64,000 bases of DNA from Bradyrhizobium sp. SZCCHNS1050 (GTDB lineage: Bacteria; Pseudomonadota; Alphaproteobacteria; Rhizobiales; Xanthobacteraceae). The number at the start of each line of letters is the position of its first letter. Within the stretch, counting starts at the first letter, position 1. Below the pieces are notes generated by a model, which did no database searches, was not told the origin of the DNA, and saw only the letters and a list, made by a program, of their open reading frames with translations. The position numbers were made by a program, and so were the translations under genes. Shown in pieces: positions 1 to 10,613 of the stretch. The stretch lies in contig NZ_JAUETR010000001.1 in NCBI RefSeq assembly GCF_032484785.1, positions 5,087,501-5,151,500 of the forward strand, written 5' to 3'.

Positions 1-722
1 CCGGCAAGCCGCGCGGCAACGCGATGACCGAGAACGACATCGCCGACACCGTTGCCGCATTCGCGCAAGCCGCGGCCGACGCCAAGCGCACGGGCTTCGA
101 CGCCGTCGAGATCCATGGTGCGCACGGCTATCTGGTCGACGAGTTCTTCTGGTCCGGCACCAACCAGCGCGAGGACCGCTATGGCGGCGCCACCATCAAG
201 GAGCGCTCCCGCTTTGCCGGCGAGGTCGTCGCCGCGATCCGCAAGGCGGTGGGTCCCGATTTCCCGATCATCCTGCGCGTCAGCCAGTGGAAGCAGCAGG
301 ACTATGCGGCGCGCCTCGCCGAGACGCCGGCGCTGATGGCCGACTGGCTGCAGCCGCTGGTCGCGGCCGGCGTCGACATCCTGCACTGCTCGCAGCGCCG
401 TTTCTGGGAGCCGGAATTCCCGGACGTGGACGGCGAGAAGGGCCTGAACTTCGCCGGCTGGGCCAAGAAGATCACGGGCGCTGCGACCATCAGCGTCGGC
501 TCGGTCGGCTTGTCCGATGAATTCTTCTCGGCCTTCGCCGGCAAGCCGTCGACGACGGCCGATCTCGATGCGCTGCTGGAGCGCATGGCCAAGGAGGAGT
601 TCGACCTCATTGCGGTCGGCCGCGCGCTGATCAGCGATGCCGAATGGGTCGCCAAGATCAAGGCCGGCGACAAGGCGGGCCTGAAGGGCTTCAGCGCAGC
701 GGATCTCGGCGCGCTGGTTTGA
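1..722 (+). CDS. NADH:flavin oxidoreductase / old yellow enzyme family protein, C-terminal part (5' partial)
   Basis: The reading frame is already open at base 3, so the start lies upstream of the window and about 239 codons of the C-terminal part are present. The stretch IHGAHGYLVDEFF followed by an N-x-R-x-D-x-Y-G-G block is typical of FMN-binding TIM-barrel ene-reductases of the old yellow enzyme / 2,4-dienoyl-CoA reductase family. The later ISVGSVGLSD and LIAVGRALISDAEW segments match the FMN phosphate-binding strands near the barrel end. Family members reduce activated C=C bonds with NAD(P)H. The substrate cannot be told from this fragment. An ATG at 24 is internal and is not the start. 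Convergent with the P450 gene that follows. Confidence 0.85.
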   Translation, partial: GKPRGNAMTENDIADTVAAFAQAAADAKRTGFDAVEIHGAHGYLVDEFFWSGTNQREDRYGGATIKERSRFAGEVVAAIRKAVGPDFPIILRVSQWKQQDYAARLAETPALMADWLQPLVAAGVDILHCSQRRFWEPEFPDVDGEKGLNFAGWAKKITGAATISVGSVGLSDEFFSAFAGKPSTTADLDALLERMAKEEFDLIAVGRALISDAEWVAKIKAGDKAGLKGFSAADLGALV

Positions 723-825
723 GCTCTTGTAGACCCGTTGGTGCCCCTCGTCCGGCGTAAGCGGGGCGAGGGGGCGTACCGTCAGCGAGGCGCGAGCTCG
801 AGCCTGCCATTAGTCCTCGCGATGA

Positions 826-1989
826 CTAATGCACCGTCAGCTCGAGATACATCGGGCTGCGGAAGGTCGAAGACGGCATCCAGGGCAGTTGCTCCTGGGT
901 GCGGCGATAGTCCGGCACGACCTTGTGCAGCTCGTCGAACGCGATCTTGATCGCCATGCGCGCGATCGCCGATCCCAGACAGGCGTGCACGCCGCCGCCG
1001 AAGCCGAGATGGCCGCGTGGCTTGCGCCTGATGTCATAGACATCCGGATTGGGAAACTGCCGCTCGTCGCGGTTGGCGGAGCCGTAGGCGAGGCAGACGA
1101 AATCGCCCTCGCGCATGGTCTGGCCGTGCAGGGTGACGTCCTTCTGCAGGCAGCGGCGGAAGCGCTGCGCCGAGGTGTTGAAGCGCAGCGACTCTTCCAC
1201 GGCGTCCGCCATCAGGTCGGGATTGGCGACGACGGCCCGGCGCGCCTCCGCGTGATCGGCGAGATTGTAAGCCAACATCGTCATGAAACCGCCGAGCGAC
1301 TCGATGCCGGCCATGATCAGCGTGGTCGTCGTCAGCAGCACCTCGCGCTCGTCGAGCTTGTCGCCGTCGATCTCGGCCATGCTGAAATGCGAGATCAGGT
1401 CGTTCTGCGGCCGCGCGCGGCGCTCCGCGATGATGCCGGCCGCATAGTCCTGCATCCAGTTGTAGGCTGCGATGTGCTGCGGTCCCTTGGCGCGGCTCAC
1501 CGGATCGCTCTGCACCATCAGCACCGCCTTGTCGCGCACCGTCTGCTCGTCGCCGAGCGGCAGGCCGAGGGCGGCGAACAGCACGCGCACGGTGAATTTC
1601 GAGGAGAACGCCTCGATGAAGTCGAACCGGTCCTGGCCGCGCAGCGCCTCGGCGCAGTCGCGCGCGATGTCGCGGATCGGGCCTGACAGGCTCTCCAGAT
1701 TGCGCTTCATGAAGGCATGCTGGACGAGGCCGCGCAGCCGGTCGTGGCGCGGCGGGTCGGTGGTGCCGAGCGTCGCGCCGGCACGGTTCGGCAGCTCGGT
1801 CATCAGGTTGCCCTTGGCCGACGAATAGGTCTGCCAGTTCGTTCCGGCCGCCGCCACATCGGCATAGCGCGACAGGATCCACACCTGGGCCTGCGGGCTC
1901 CAGAAGCAGGGGTGCTCGTCGCGCAGCGTCTTGTAGAATGGGAACGGGTCGGCATCGACCGCAGGCGAATATGGGTCGAACGCGAACAT
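826..1989 (-). CDS. Cytochrome P450
   Basis: Soluble bacterial P450 of 387 residues. The heme loop FGGGVHACLG carries the thiolate Cys, the K-helix EESLR is present, and the I-helix reads IMAGIESLGG. The usual acid-threonine oxygen-activating pair is Glu-Ser here, so the Thr is replaced by Ser. I start at the ATG at 1989 rather than the one 18 bases upstream, because GGAGAGGAGG lies between them as a ribosome site. No ferredoxin or ferredoxin reductase gene is adjacent, so electron donors must come from elsewhere. It is divergent from an AraC regulator that sits beside pobA. An aromatic-acid substrate feeding 4-hydroxybenzoate is possible but is inference from position only. Confidence 0.9.
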   Translation of the reverse strand: MFAFDPYSPAVDADPFPFYKTLRDEHPCFWSPQAQVWILSRYADVAAAGTNWQTYSSAKGNLMTELPNRAGATLGTTDPPRHDRLRGLVQHAFMKRNLESLSGPIRDIARDCAEALRGQDRFDFIEAFSSKFTVRVLFAALGLPLGDEQTVRDKAVLMVQSDPVSRAKGPQHIAAYNWMQDYAAGIIAERRARPQNDLISHFSMAEIDGDKLDEREVLLTTTTLIMAGIESLGGFMTMLAYNLADHAEARRAVVANPDLMADAVEESLRFNTSAQRFRRCLQKDVTLHGQTMREGDFVCLAYGSANRDERQFPNPDVYDIRRKPRGHLGFGGGVHACLGSAIARMAIKIAFDELHKVVPDYRRTQEQLPWMPSSTFRSPMYLELTVH

Positions 1990-2122
1990 GTTGGGCCTCC
2001 TCTCCATTGAGTGTGGTCGTTGTTGTTCTTTTCACTGATCTAGCCGAGCCGTGGCCGCGGCGTGAGACACGATAGCCGGCCAAGACTTGTACTTTTCCGA
2101 CATTCGGGGTTAGCTCTCGCTC

Positions 2123-3043
2123 ATGCCCCGCTTTCGCACCAAGCCGTCGATCCCCGCGTTCGCGCTGTACGGCGAAGCGTCGGCCGCGCAGCCGGACATG
2201 CTGCATGTCGAGCCGATCCAGGTGCGCAGCAAGCTGTATCGCTGGGAGATCGAGGCGCACACCCATCAGGGCCTGCACCAGATCCTCTGGGTCGCTGCCG
2301 GTCCGGCCGAGATCGCCCTGGACGAAAGCCGCGAGCGCTGTACCGGCCCGGTCGCCGTGATCATTCCCCCCGGCGTCGTCCATGCCTTCCGCTTCTCGCG
2401 CGACACTGACGGCTATGTGCTGACGTTCAATCCGCGGGCGGTGGTGGAGGGCGACGTGCCGGCGACCGGCGAGGCGTTGCGCGACTTGTTCGCAACCGCG
2501 CAGATCCTGCATCTCGACGCACAGGCGGTCGCGACGCGGCGCATCGCCGCGCTGTTCGTCGACCTCGCCGACGAGTTCGCCGCCGCCGATTCCGCGGCCT
2601 CGCCGGTTCCGCACTGGCTCGGTCGCTCGATCGTGTGGCGGCTGGCGCAGCAGAGCGCGCGGCAGTCGCAAGGCGCGCGGCGCGGCAGCGGGCATGCCGC
2701 GCTGTTCACCCGCTTCATCGTGCTGGTCGAGGCGCATCACCGCGATCACTGGTCGGTGGCGCGCTACGCCGACGAACTCGGCATGACGCCGGAGCGGCTC
2801 AATCGGTTGACGCGGGCCGAGACCGGTCAGTCCGCGCTCGACATCGTGCATGCGCGGCTCGCGCGCGAGGCGTGCCGGCGGCTCACCTATATTGCGGCGC
2901 CGGTGTCGAAGCTGGCGTTCGAGCTCGGTTTCAAGGACCCGGCCTATTTCTGCCGCTTCTTCAAGCGGCACACCGGGGCGAGCCCGCGCGACTATCGCCG
3001 TGCGATGGGCGTCGGAGACGACGCGGCGCCGCCGGCAGGCTGA
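2123..3043 (+). CDS. pobR: AraC family transcriptional regulator, probable PobR-type activator of pobA
   Basis: 306 residues. The N-terminal half is a cupin-like sensor region (HTHQGLHQILWV, then VIIPPGVVHAFRF). The C-terminal 100 residues form a double helix-turn-helix of AraC/XylS type, ending in LAFELGFKDPAYFCRFFKRHTG and a P-R-D-Y-R motif. It lies 170 bases upstream of pobA on the same strand. AraC-type PobR proteins that activate pobA in response to 4-hydroxybenzoate are known in rhizobia and other Proteobacteria, so that role is inferred from family plus neighbour. It might also control the divergent P450 gene. Confidence 0.8.
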   Translation: MPRFRTKPSIPAFALYGEASAAQPDMLHVEPIQVRSKLYRWEIEAHTHQGLHQILWVAAGPAEIALDESRERCTGPVAVIIPPGVVHAFRFSRDTDGYVLTFNPRAVVEGDVPATGEALRDLFATAQILHLDAQAVATRRIAALFVDLADEFAAADSAASPVPHWLGRSIVWRLAQQSARQSQGARRGSGHAALFTRFIVLVEAHHRDHWSVARYADELGMTPERLNRLTRAETGQSALDIVHARLAREACRRLTYIAAPVSKLAFELGFKDPAYFCRFFKRHTGASPRDYRRAMGVGDDAAPPAG

Positions 3044-3165
3044 TCGGCGCCGCCGATACCATGCGGCGGTCGTTGTGCATCGCGGCATGGTGTCGGAAAA
3101 GTGCAAGAGAATGCCGCGTCCATCCAAGTGATCCCTGCGCATTCCTTGCTAAAATCCGCGACTGA

Positions 3166-4386
<1,221 letters not shown>

Positions 4387-4708
4387 GCGGGGTTATCGCG
4401 ACGCGTTTCGCCTGCGCTGCCTGATCTCATCACGCATCAGCAGCCTCGCTGTCGTCCCAGCGAACGCCGGGACCCATACCCAGGGAGCGGTTTGAGGCAG
4501 GCTGGCGATTGGCTTTGTGCCCATCCGCCTGCGGCTGCTTCGGCTGGTGCAACTTCGCTCAGCTCGAGATGGAGGGGGCAAACGATCCGGGACGCGCTGT
4601 CGGGATTGGCGCCGGCTGCCTCAGTCTGTCGGCTTCCCCGCCCGCCCTCAAAAATGAGTTGCGTACCTCAAAAACCGCGCTATGGTCCTCAACCCAAAGG
4701 GGAGGAGC
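4387..4708. other. Intergenic region between pobA and the pentose operon regulator
   Basis: About 320 bases with no credible gene. It holds a REP-like palindromic element around 4448-4482 and the promoter region of the LacI-type gene. Just before that gene lies a weak inverted repeat TGAG-N8-CTCA (around 4652-4667). No clear pobA terminator with a T run was found. Confidence 0.6.
4448..4482. repeat. REP-like palindromic element, copy 1
   Basis: The core GTCGTCCCAGCGAACGCCGG is followed by GACCCATACC. It matches the elements at 23415 and 43362, which share the inverted GTCGTCCCGGC...GCCGGGAC type core. Such palindromes are common in Bradyrhizobium intergenic DNA. This copy is partly degraded. 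Confidence 0.6.
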
Positions 4709-5737
4709 ATGAACGCGCCGCTGACATTGCGGGATATTGCGCGGCAGGCGGGCGTGAGCCTCGCCACTGTGGATCGCGTGCTGCACAACCGGCCGGGCGT
4801 GCGCCCGGATACGGTGCGACGCGTCAAGGACGCGATGGAGCGCAGCGCGTTCCAGCCGCATGCGGCGGCCTCCGAACTCGCCCGTGCCCGCGCGCGGCGC
4901 TTTGCCTTCGTGATGCCGTCCGGCGCCAATCCCTTCATGCAGCAGATTCAGGCGCATCTCGGCGATCTGACGAGCTGGATGGCCGCGCGCCGGCTCACGG
5001 TCGATGTGGTCACGACGGACGTGTTCGATGCGGCCGTGCTGGCCGCGAAGCTCGAGCAGCTCGTCGGTCAGGTCGACGGCGTCGCGGTGGTGGCGCTCGA
5101 TCATCCGAGCGTGCGCGCGGCGATCAACGATCTCGTCGAGTCCGGCGCCAAGGTGGTGACGCTGGTGTCGGACGTGCCGTCGTCGCGACGGCATCATTAT
5201 GTCGGCATCGACAACATCGCCGCCGGCCGCACCGCGGGCGCGCTGGTCGGACGCTTCGCCGGTGGCAGGGCGGGGCGGGTCGCGATCATGGCCGGCTCGC
5301 AAAGCCTGCGCGATCATGCCGAGCGCATCTTCGGCTTCGGCCAGGTCCTGGCGGCGGAGTTTCGGCAACTTGAGGTTTTGCCGGTCGCTGAGGGGCATGA
5401 CGTGGACGATCGCTCAGAGCACCTCATGCGCAAGCTGCTGACCGAGCATCGCGACATCGTCGGGCTCTACAATGTCGGCGCTGGCACGGCCGGCGTCGCC
5501 AAGGCGCTGACCGAGTCGGGGCGCGCCGACAACATCGTGTTCGTCGGCCACGACGTGACGGCACTGACGCGCAAGCTGCTGTTGAACGGCGTGATGGACG
5601 CGGCGATTTCGCAGAACCCGGGACACGAGGCGCGCTCCGCGGTGCGCGTGCTCCTGGCGCTGGCGCGCGGCGAGCCGATCCTGAGCGAACAGGAGACGAT
5701 CCGCATCGACATCGTGATGCGGGACAATCTGCCGTGA
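4709..5737 (+). CDS. LacI family transcriptional regulator of the xylose-type operon
   Basis: 342 residues. The N-terminal LacI helix-turn-helix reads LTLRDIARQAGVSLATVDRV followed by a hinge helix. The rest is a periplasmic-binding-protein-like sugar sensor domain. An in-frame ATG exists at 4682, but AAAGGGGAGGAGC directly precedes the ATG at 4709, so I use the latter. It is 118 bases upstream of xylB on the same strand and in front of a pentose kinase, isomerase and sugar transporter, so it probably represses that operon until sugar binds. The effector (xylose or another pentose) is inferred from the neighbours. Confidence 0.88.
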   Translation: MNAPLTLRDIARQAGVSLATVDRVLHNRPGVRPDTVRRVKDAMERSAFQPHAAASELARARARRFAFVMPSGANPFMQQIQAHLGDLTSWMAARRLTVDVVTTDVFDAAVLAAKLEQLVGQVDGVAVVALDHPSVRAAINDLVESGAKVVTLVSDVPSSRRHHYVGIDNIAAGRTAGALVGRFAGGRAGRVAIMAGSQSLRDHAERIFGFGQVLAAEFRQLEVLPVAEGHDVDDRSEHLMRKLLTEHRDIVGLYNVGAGTAGVAKALTESGRADNIVFVGHDVTALTRKLLLNGVMDAAISQNPGHEARSAVRVLLALARGEPILSEQETIRIDIVMRDNLP

Positions 5738-5855
5738 GCGGATGGCCGCGATGACGCGGTCGGCCTGAGCACGGAATGAGAAGAGACCGAGGTGCTGGTT
5801 TCGAGGCGACGGCAGATCGCCGAAGCGCCTTGCGGTCGGTGGGAGGAGTGGAGAC

Positions 5856-7304
5856 GTGTTTCTCGGACTGGATGTCGGCACATCCGGCGTGAAGGCCGTG
5901 CTGGAGGACGAGACGGGCGCGCTGATCGCGAGCGCCGCGCGGCCGCTGGCGCTGTCGCATCCGCAGCCGCTGTGGTCCGAGCAGAATCCGGATCACTGGG
6001 TCGAGGCCGTCATCGGCGCGGTCGATGATCTCGCGCGGGAGCGTCCGCGCGAGACCGCTGCCGTCAGCGGCATCGGCCTGTCCGGCCAGATGCACGGCGC
6101 GACCTTGCTGAACCGCACCGGTCGGCCGCTGCGGCCGGCGATCCTTTGGAATGACGGCCGCTCGCAGGCCGAATGCGCCGAGCTCGAACGCCGCTGTCCC
6201 GAACTGCACGCCATCGCCGGCAACCTCGCGATGCCCGGCTTCACCGCGCCGAAGCTCGTCTGGGTGGCGAAGCACGAGCCGAAGATATTTGCCGAGGTCG
6301 CGAAGGTGCTGCTGCCGAAGGCCTATGTGCGCTATCGGCTGTCCGGCGAGATGGTCGAGGACATGTCGGATGCGGCGGGCACCCTGTGGCTCGATGTCGG
6401 CGCGCGGCGCTGGTCGGAGAAACTGCTGGCGGCGACCGGGCTCGGTCTCGATCACATGCCGCGCCTCGTCGAGGGCAATGAGCGCAGTGCCGTGTTGTCG
6501 CCCGAGCTGGCGCGGCGCTGGGGCATGGGGGCTGACGTCGTGATCGCGGGCGGCGCCGGCGACAACGCGGCGAGCGCAATCGGACTCGGCGCCATCACGC
6601 CCGGCGATGCCTTCCTGTCGCTCGGCACATCAGGCGTGCTGTTCCGGGTGACCGACCGCTTCGCGCCAGCGCCGGAAGCGGCCGTGCATGCGTTCTGCCA
6701 TGCGCTCGGCGGTCTCTGGCATCAGATGGGCGTGATGCTGTCGGCCGCGGCCTCGCTGGCGTGGCTGGCGCGCCTTCTCGAGACGCCGGAAGCCGCACTG
6801 CTGGCGCCGCTCGGTATCAGCGTCGAACGTCCGAGCCCGGTGCAGTTCCTGCCTTATCTCGACGGCGAGCGCACGCCGCACAACGATGCCCATGCCGCCG
6901 GCGCCTTGGTCGGCCTGCGCAGCGCCGCCGGCCGCGGTGATCTCGTGCAGGCGGTGCTGGAGGGCGTGGCGTTTGCCTCACGCGACATGTTCGCCGCGCT
7001 CGCGCGCAGCGCGCAGCCGATCACAGAGCTCGATCTCGTCGGCGGCGGCTCGCGCTCTTTGTTGTGGGCGCAGATCATGGCCGACGTGCTTGGCGTCACC
7101 GTGCACCGGGTCGAGGAGGGCGAGGTCGGCGCCGCCATCGGCGCCGCGCGGCTCGGCCGTCTTGCCGCGACCGGCGCAGCACCGGCCGATGTCTGCCGCA
7201 AGCCGCAGCGGCTGCAGAGTTTCGAACCCCGCGCGCCGCAGCGCGCGGCATATGACGCCGCCTACGCGCAATGGCGCAAGCTCTATCCTGCTCTCAAGGA
7301 GTAA
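5856..7304 (+). CDS. xylB: Xylulokinase
   Basis: FGGY-family carbohydrate kinase of 482 residues. It phosphorylates D-xylulose to D-xylulose 5-phosphate with ATP. The N-terminus [13 protein letters not shown] is the phosphate-1 loop. [24 protein letters not shown] and the C-terminal [19 protein letters not shown] adenosine region follow the family order. The start is GTG at 5856 behind GGGAGGAGTGGAGAC. The stop is four bases before the xylA start, so the two genes are translationally close. The order kinase then isomerase, both ahead of the transporter, fits a single pentose-catabolic operon. Confidence 0.92.
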   Translation: MFLGLDVGTSGVKAVLEDETGALIASAARPLALSHPQPLWSEQNPDHWVEAVIGAVDDLARERPRETAAVSGIGLSGQMHGATLLNRTGRPLRPAILWNDGRSQAECAELERRCPELHAIAGNLAMPGFTAPKLVWVAKHEPKIFAEVAKVLLPKAYVRYRLSGEMVEDMSDAAGTLWLDVGARRWSEKLLAATGLGLDHMPRLVEGNERSAVLSPELARRWGMGADVVIAGGAGDNAASAIGLGAITPGDAFLSLGTSGVLFRVTDRFAPAPEAAVHAFCHALGGLWHQMGVMLSAAASLAWLARLLETPEAALLAPLGISVERPSPVQFLPYLDGERTPHNDAHAAGALVGLRSAAGRGDLVQAVLEGVAFASRDMFAALARSAQPITELDLVGGGSRSLLWAQIMADVLGVTVHRVEEGEVGAAIGAARLGRLAATGAAPADVCRKPQRLQSFEPRAPQRAAYDAAYAQWRKLYPALKE

Positions 7305-7308
7305 CGTC

Positions 7309-8631
7309 GTGAACGTCCAGGCCCCCTTCTTCCAGACCGGCGCGACCGTCAGCTATGGCGGGCCCGAGTCACGCAGCCCGCTGTCGTTCCGCTGGTACGA
7401 CAAGGATCGCGTCATCCGCGGCAAGCGGATGGAGGATCATCTGCGCTTCGCGGTCTGCTACTGGCATTCGTTCTGCTGGCCGGGCAGCGATCCGTTCGGC
7501 GGCGAGACCTTCCTGCGGCCGTGGCAGCATGGCGACGACGCGATGGCGATGGCGCGGGCCAAGGCCGACGTGGCGTTCGAGTTGTTCCGGCTGCTCGACG
7601 TGCCGTTCTTCACCTTCCACGACGTCGATGCGGCGCCGGAAGGCGCGACGCTGAAGGAGTCGGTTGCCAACCTCAATGCGATCGGCGATCTGTTCGAGCA
7701 GAAGATGGCGTCTGCCAAGGTGCGGCTGCTGTGGGGCACCGCCAATCTGTTCTCGCATCGCCGCTACATGGCGGGCGCCGCGACCAATCCGGATCCGGAT
7801 GTGTTCACCTACGCGGCGGGACAGGTGCGTGCCGCACTCGAGGTGACGCATCGTCTCGGCGGCGCCAACTACGTGCTGTGGGGCGGCCGCGAGGGCTACG
7901 AGACCCTGCTCAACACCGACATGAAGCGCGAGCTCGACCAGCTCGGCCGCTTCGTCGCGCTGGTCGTCGAGCACAAGCACAAGATCGGCTTCAAGGGCCC
8001 GCTGCTGATCGAGCCGAAGCCGAAGGAGCCGACCAAGCATCAGTATGATTTCGACGTCGCCACCTGCTACGGCTTCCTGCGGCGCTATGACCTTTTGAAC
8101 GACGTCAAGCTCAATATCGAGCAGAACCACGCCATCCTCGCCGGCCATTCGTTCCAGCACGAGATCGCGCTGGCGCAGGCGCTCGGCGTGTTCGGCTCCC
8201 TCGACATCAACCGCGGCGACGATCTGCTCGGCTGGGACACCGACCAGTTCGCGATGAACGTGCCGGAGCTGGCGCTGGTGTTCCACGACATGCTCAAGGG
8301 CGGCGGCTTCACCACGGGCGGGCTGAATTTCGACGCCAAGATCCGCCGGCAGTCGATCGATCCGGATGACCTGCTGCACGCCCATGTCGGCTCGATGGAT
8401 GCCTGCGCGCGGGCGCTGATCGCCGCCGACGAGATGCTGACCGACAGTGCGCTGACCGCGCCGCTGGCGCGGCGCTACGCCGGCTGGGACGGCGACGAGG
8501 GGCAGGCGATCCTCGCCGGCCGCCGCTCGCTCGCCGAGCTCGCCGACCGCGCCGTCAACACCGGCCTCGATCCGCAGCCGCGGTCCGGCCGGCAGGAATA
8601 TCTCGAAAGCGTGGTGAACCGCTATGTCTGA
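7309..8631 (+). CDS. xylA: Xylose isomerase
   Basis: 440 residues, the length of the class II enzymes. It interconverts D-xylose and D-xylulose in a metal-dependent TIM barrel. Conserved blocks are [31 protein letters not shown] with the catalytic His, [33 protein letters not shown] with the metal-binding Glu, and [18 protein letters not shown]. The start is GTG at 7309 with AAGGAG seven bases upstream. The frame stays open further upstream inside xylB, but that is not coding. Its last eight bases overlap the start of the ABC ATPase gene. Confidence 0.95.
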   Translation: MNVQAPFFQTGATVSYGGPESRSPLSFRWYDKDRVIRGKRMEDHLRFAVCYWHSFCWPGSDPFGGETFLRPWQHGDDAMAMARAKADVAFELFRLLDVPFFTFHDVDAAPEGATLKESVANLNAIGDLFEQKMASAKVRLLWGTANLFSHRRYMAGAATNPDPDVFTYAAGQVRAALEVTHRLGGANYVLWGGREGYETLLNTDMKRELDQLGRFVALVVEHKHKIGFKGPLLIEPKPKEPTKHQYDFDVATCYGFLRRYDLLNDVKLNIEQNHAILAGHSFQHEIALAQALGVFGSLDINRGDDLLGWDTDQFAMNVPELALVFHDMLKGGGFTTGGLNFDAKIRRQSIDPDDLLHAHVGSMDACARALIAADEMLTDSALTAPLARRYAGWDGDEGQAILAGRRSLAELADRAVNTGLDPQPRSGRQEYLESVVNRYV

Positions 8632-9433
8632 CGACAGCAGCCTGCGCACGATGACGAATGACGCTGAGCGCGCCGTGATGAGCACCGCCGCGCAGCCGGT
8701 CCTTGAGCTGAAGGGCATCGGCAAGCAGTTCGGCGCGATCCGCGCGCTGCAGGGCGTGGATCTTTCGATCGGCTCCGGCGAGGTCGTCGGCCTGATGGGC
8801 GATAACGGCGCCGGCAAGTCCACGCTGGTGCGGATCATCGCCGGCAATTTTCCGCCGAGCCAGGGCACGATCCATTTCGGCGGCCGCGAGGTGCATTTCC
8901 ATCGCCCGATGGATTCGCGCAGCGTCGGCATCGAGGTCGTGTACCAGGACCTTGCGCTCGCCAACAACCTCACGGCAGCGGCCAACGTGTTTCTCGGCCG
9001 CGAGCTGAAGCGCAATTTCGGCCCGCTGGTGCTGCTCGACCACAAGGGCATGGAGGCGCGTGCGCTGGAGCTGTTTCGCGAGCTGCGCTCGGAGACGCGG
9101 CCACATGATCTCGTCAAGGACATGTCGGGCGGCCAGCGCCAGGCGGTGGCGATCGCGCGGACGCGGCTGTCCAACGCCAGACTGGTGATGATGGACGAGC
9201 CGACCGCGGCGATCTCGGTGCGCCAGGTCGAGCAGGTGCTGAGCCTGATCCATCGCCTGAAGGAACAGGGTATCGCCGTCATCCTGATCTCGCACCGCAT
9301 GCCTGACATCTTCGCGGTGTGCGATCGCGTCGTGGTGATGCGCCGCGGCGAGAAGAAGGCCGACAAGCCGGTCGGCGAGACCAGCCCCGAGGAAGTGACC
9401 GCGCTGATCACTGGCGCCAAGGAGGCGGCGTGA
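8624..9433 (+). CDS. Sugar ABC transporter ATP-binding protein (CUT2, single-domain type)
   Basis: 269 residues with one ATPase domain: Walker [10 protein letters not shown] (59-67), signature SGGQRQ (168-173), Walker B LVMMDEP (187-193) and a switch His in LISHRM. E. coli XylG and RbsA have two fused domains of about 500 residues. This short form matches the FrcA-like arrangement of rhizobial fructose/ribose/xylose transporters, where two copies would assemble. The ATG at 8624 overlaps the end of xylA, and the stop overlaps the permease start by one base (TGATG), so the genes are translationally coupled. Confidence 0.9.
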   Translation: MSDDSSLRTMTNDAERAVMSTAAQPVLELKGIGKQFGAIRALQGVDLSIGSGEVVGLMGDNGAGKSTLVRIIAGNFPPSQGTIHFGGREVHFHRPMDSRSVGIEVVYQDLALANNLTAAANVFLGRELKRNFGPLVLLDHKGMEARALELFRELRSETRPHDLVKDMSGGQRQAVAIARTRLSNARLVMMDEPTAAISVRQVEQVLSLIHRLKEQGIAVILISHRMPDIFAVCDRVVVMRRGEKKADKPVGETSPEEVTALITGAKEAA

Positions 9434-10530
9434 TGTCCGTTCCATCCGAGACCAGCTCCGCCGGCACCGACGTCACCTTCACCAATGTCGGCGTCATCAG
9501 ATGGTGGCACCGCGGCGTGTTCGCCTCGCAGACGGCCTACGTCACGCTGGCGCTCATCGCCCTCATCATCGTGATGAGCTTCGCCAGTCCCTATTTTCTG
9601 ACCGAAGGCAATCTGCAGAACGTCGCCAAGAACTTCTCCTTCATCGCCATCGCGACGCTCGGCATCACCTTCGTCATCATCACCGGCGGCATCGACCTGT
9701 CGGTCGGCTCGATGATGTGTTTCGCGGCGATGATCACCTCGATGGTGATGACGACGCTATCGACGCCGGGGATGCCGCTGTCGTCGCTGTTCGTGCATCT
9801 CGCCGCGGACGGCAAGACCGTGGTCGCGAACGTGCCCGGCCTGATCCTGATCGTCTCGGTGCTGGCAGGCCTGGCGGTTTCGCTGGTGGTCGGCCTGATC
9901 AACGGCGTCTGCATCGCCGTGCTCGGGCTGTCGCCGTTCGTGACCACGCTCGGCATGCTGTCGATCGTGCGCGGCCTCAGCTACGTGATCTCGAACGGCA
10001 AGGGCAGCTTTCCCGGCGGCCCGGACGCCGATTATTTCTATGCGCTGACGCAGGGCGATGTGTACGGCGTGCCGGCGCCCTTCATCTATCTCATCGTGCT
10101 GGCGCTGGTGATGGCGCTGGTGCTGCACCACACCGCGTTCGGCCGCCACGTGTTTGCGATCGGCGGCAACGAGAAGGCCGCGGAGCTCACCGGCGTCTCC
10201 GTGCCCCGGGTGAAGATCGAGGTCTATGTGATCGGCGCGCTTGCCGCCGGCCTGCAGGGCATCATCATCTCGGGCTGGCTCGGATCGGCGCCCGCCAACA
10301 TGGCGACGTCCTACGAGCTCAACGTGATCGCCGCCGCCGTGATCGGCGGCGCCAACCTCGCCGGCGGTCTCGGCGGCCCGCTCGGCGCCATCGTCGGCTG
10401 CGTGCTGCTCGAGGTGATCAGGAACGGGCTGGTGCTGGCGCAGGTCAACTCCTACTGGCAGCAGACCCTGGTCGGCGTGATCATCATCGCCGCCGTGCTT
10501 GTGGATCGTATCCGCGCGCGCCTGCTGTGA
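9433..10530 (+). CDS. Sugar ABC transporter permease (CUT2 family)
   Basis: 365 residues, very hydrophobic, of RbsC/XylH/FrcC type. It forms the membrane channel for the ATPase encoded upstream. The typical ITFVIITGGIDLSVGSMMCF motif (residues about 77-96) and the C-terminal AAAVIGGANLAGGLGGPLGA motif are both present. A long N-terminal cytoplasmic lead of about 30 residues precedes the first membrane helix. A stem-loop separates it from the binding-protein gene, a usual way of raising binding-protein mRNA above transporter mRNA. Confidence 0.92.
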   Translation: MSVPSETSSAGTDVTFTNVGVIRWWHRGVFASQTAYVTLALIALIIVMSFASPYFLTEGNLQNVAKNFSFIAIATLGITFVIITGGIDLSVGSMMCFAAMITSMVMTTLSTPGMPLSSLFVHLAADGKTVVANVPGLILIVSVLAGLAVSLVVGLINGVCIAVLGLSPFVTTLGMLSIVRGLSYVISNGKGSFPGGPDADYFYALTQGDVYGVPAPFIYLIVLALVMALVLHHTAFGRHVFAIGGNEKAAELTGVSVPRVKIEVYVIGALAAGLQGIIISGWLGSAPANMATSYELNVIAAAVIGGANLAGGLGGPLGAIVGCVLLEVIRNGLVLAQVNSYWQQTLVGVIIIAAVLVDRIRARLL

Positions 10531-10540
10531 CGAATACTGG

Positions 10541-10572
10541 CCGGGGTGACAATCGCGTCTATCCTCACCCGG
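10541..10572 (+). promoter_or_regulatory. Intercistronic stem-loop between sugar permease and binding-protein genes
   Basis: CCGGGGTGA (10541-10549) pairs with TCACCCGG (10565-10572) with one bulged G and a 15-base loop. No T run follows, so it is more likely an mRNA-stabilising or attenuating hairpin than a full terminator. Confidence 0.5.
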
Positions 10573-10613
10573 AACAGACAATGATCAGGGATAGACATGG
10601 AGGAGGGAAACCC

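Noticed and set aside
1034..3142. Minus-strand open frame of about 700 codons across the P450 and AraC genes
   Set aside because: Low-complexity Arg/Ala-rich product in a shifted frame; the overlapped genes have clear motifs and ribosome sites.
7369..9510. Minus-strand open frame of about 710 codons across xylA and the ABC ATPase gene
   Set aside because: Antisense of two well-supported genes; no recognisable domain.
9501..10613. Upstream extension of the sugar-binding-protein frame
   Set aside because: It overlaps the permease gene out of frame; the signal peptide and ribosome site place the start at 10614.
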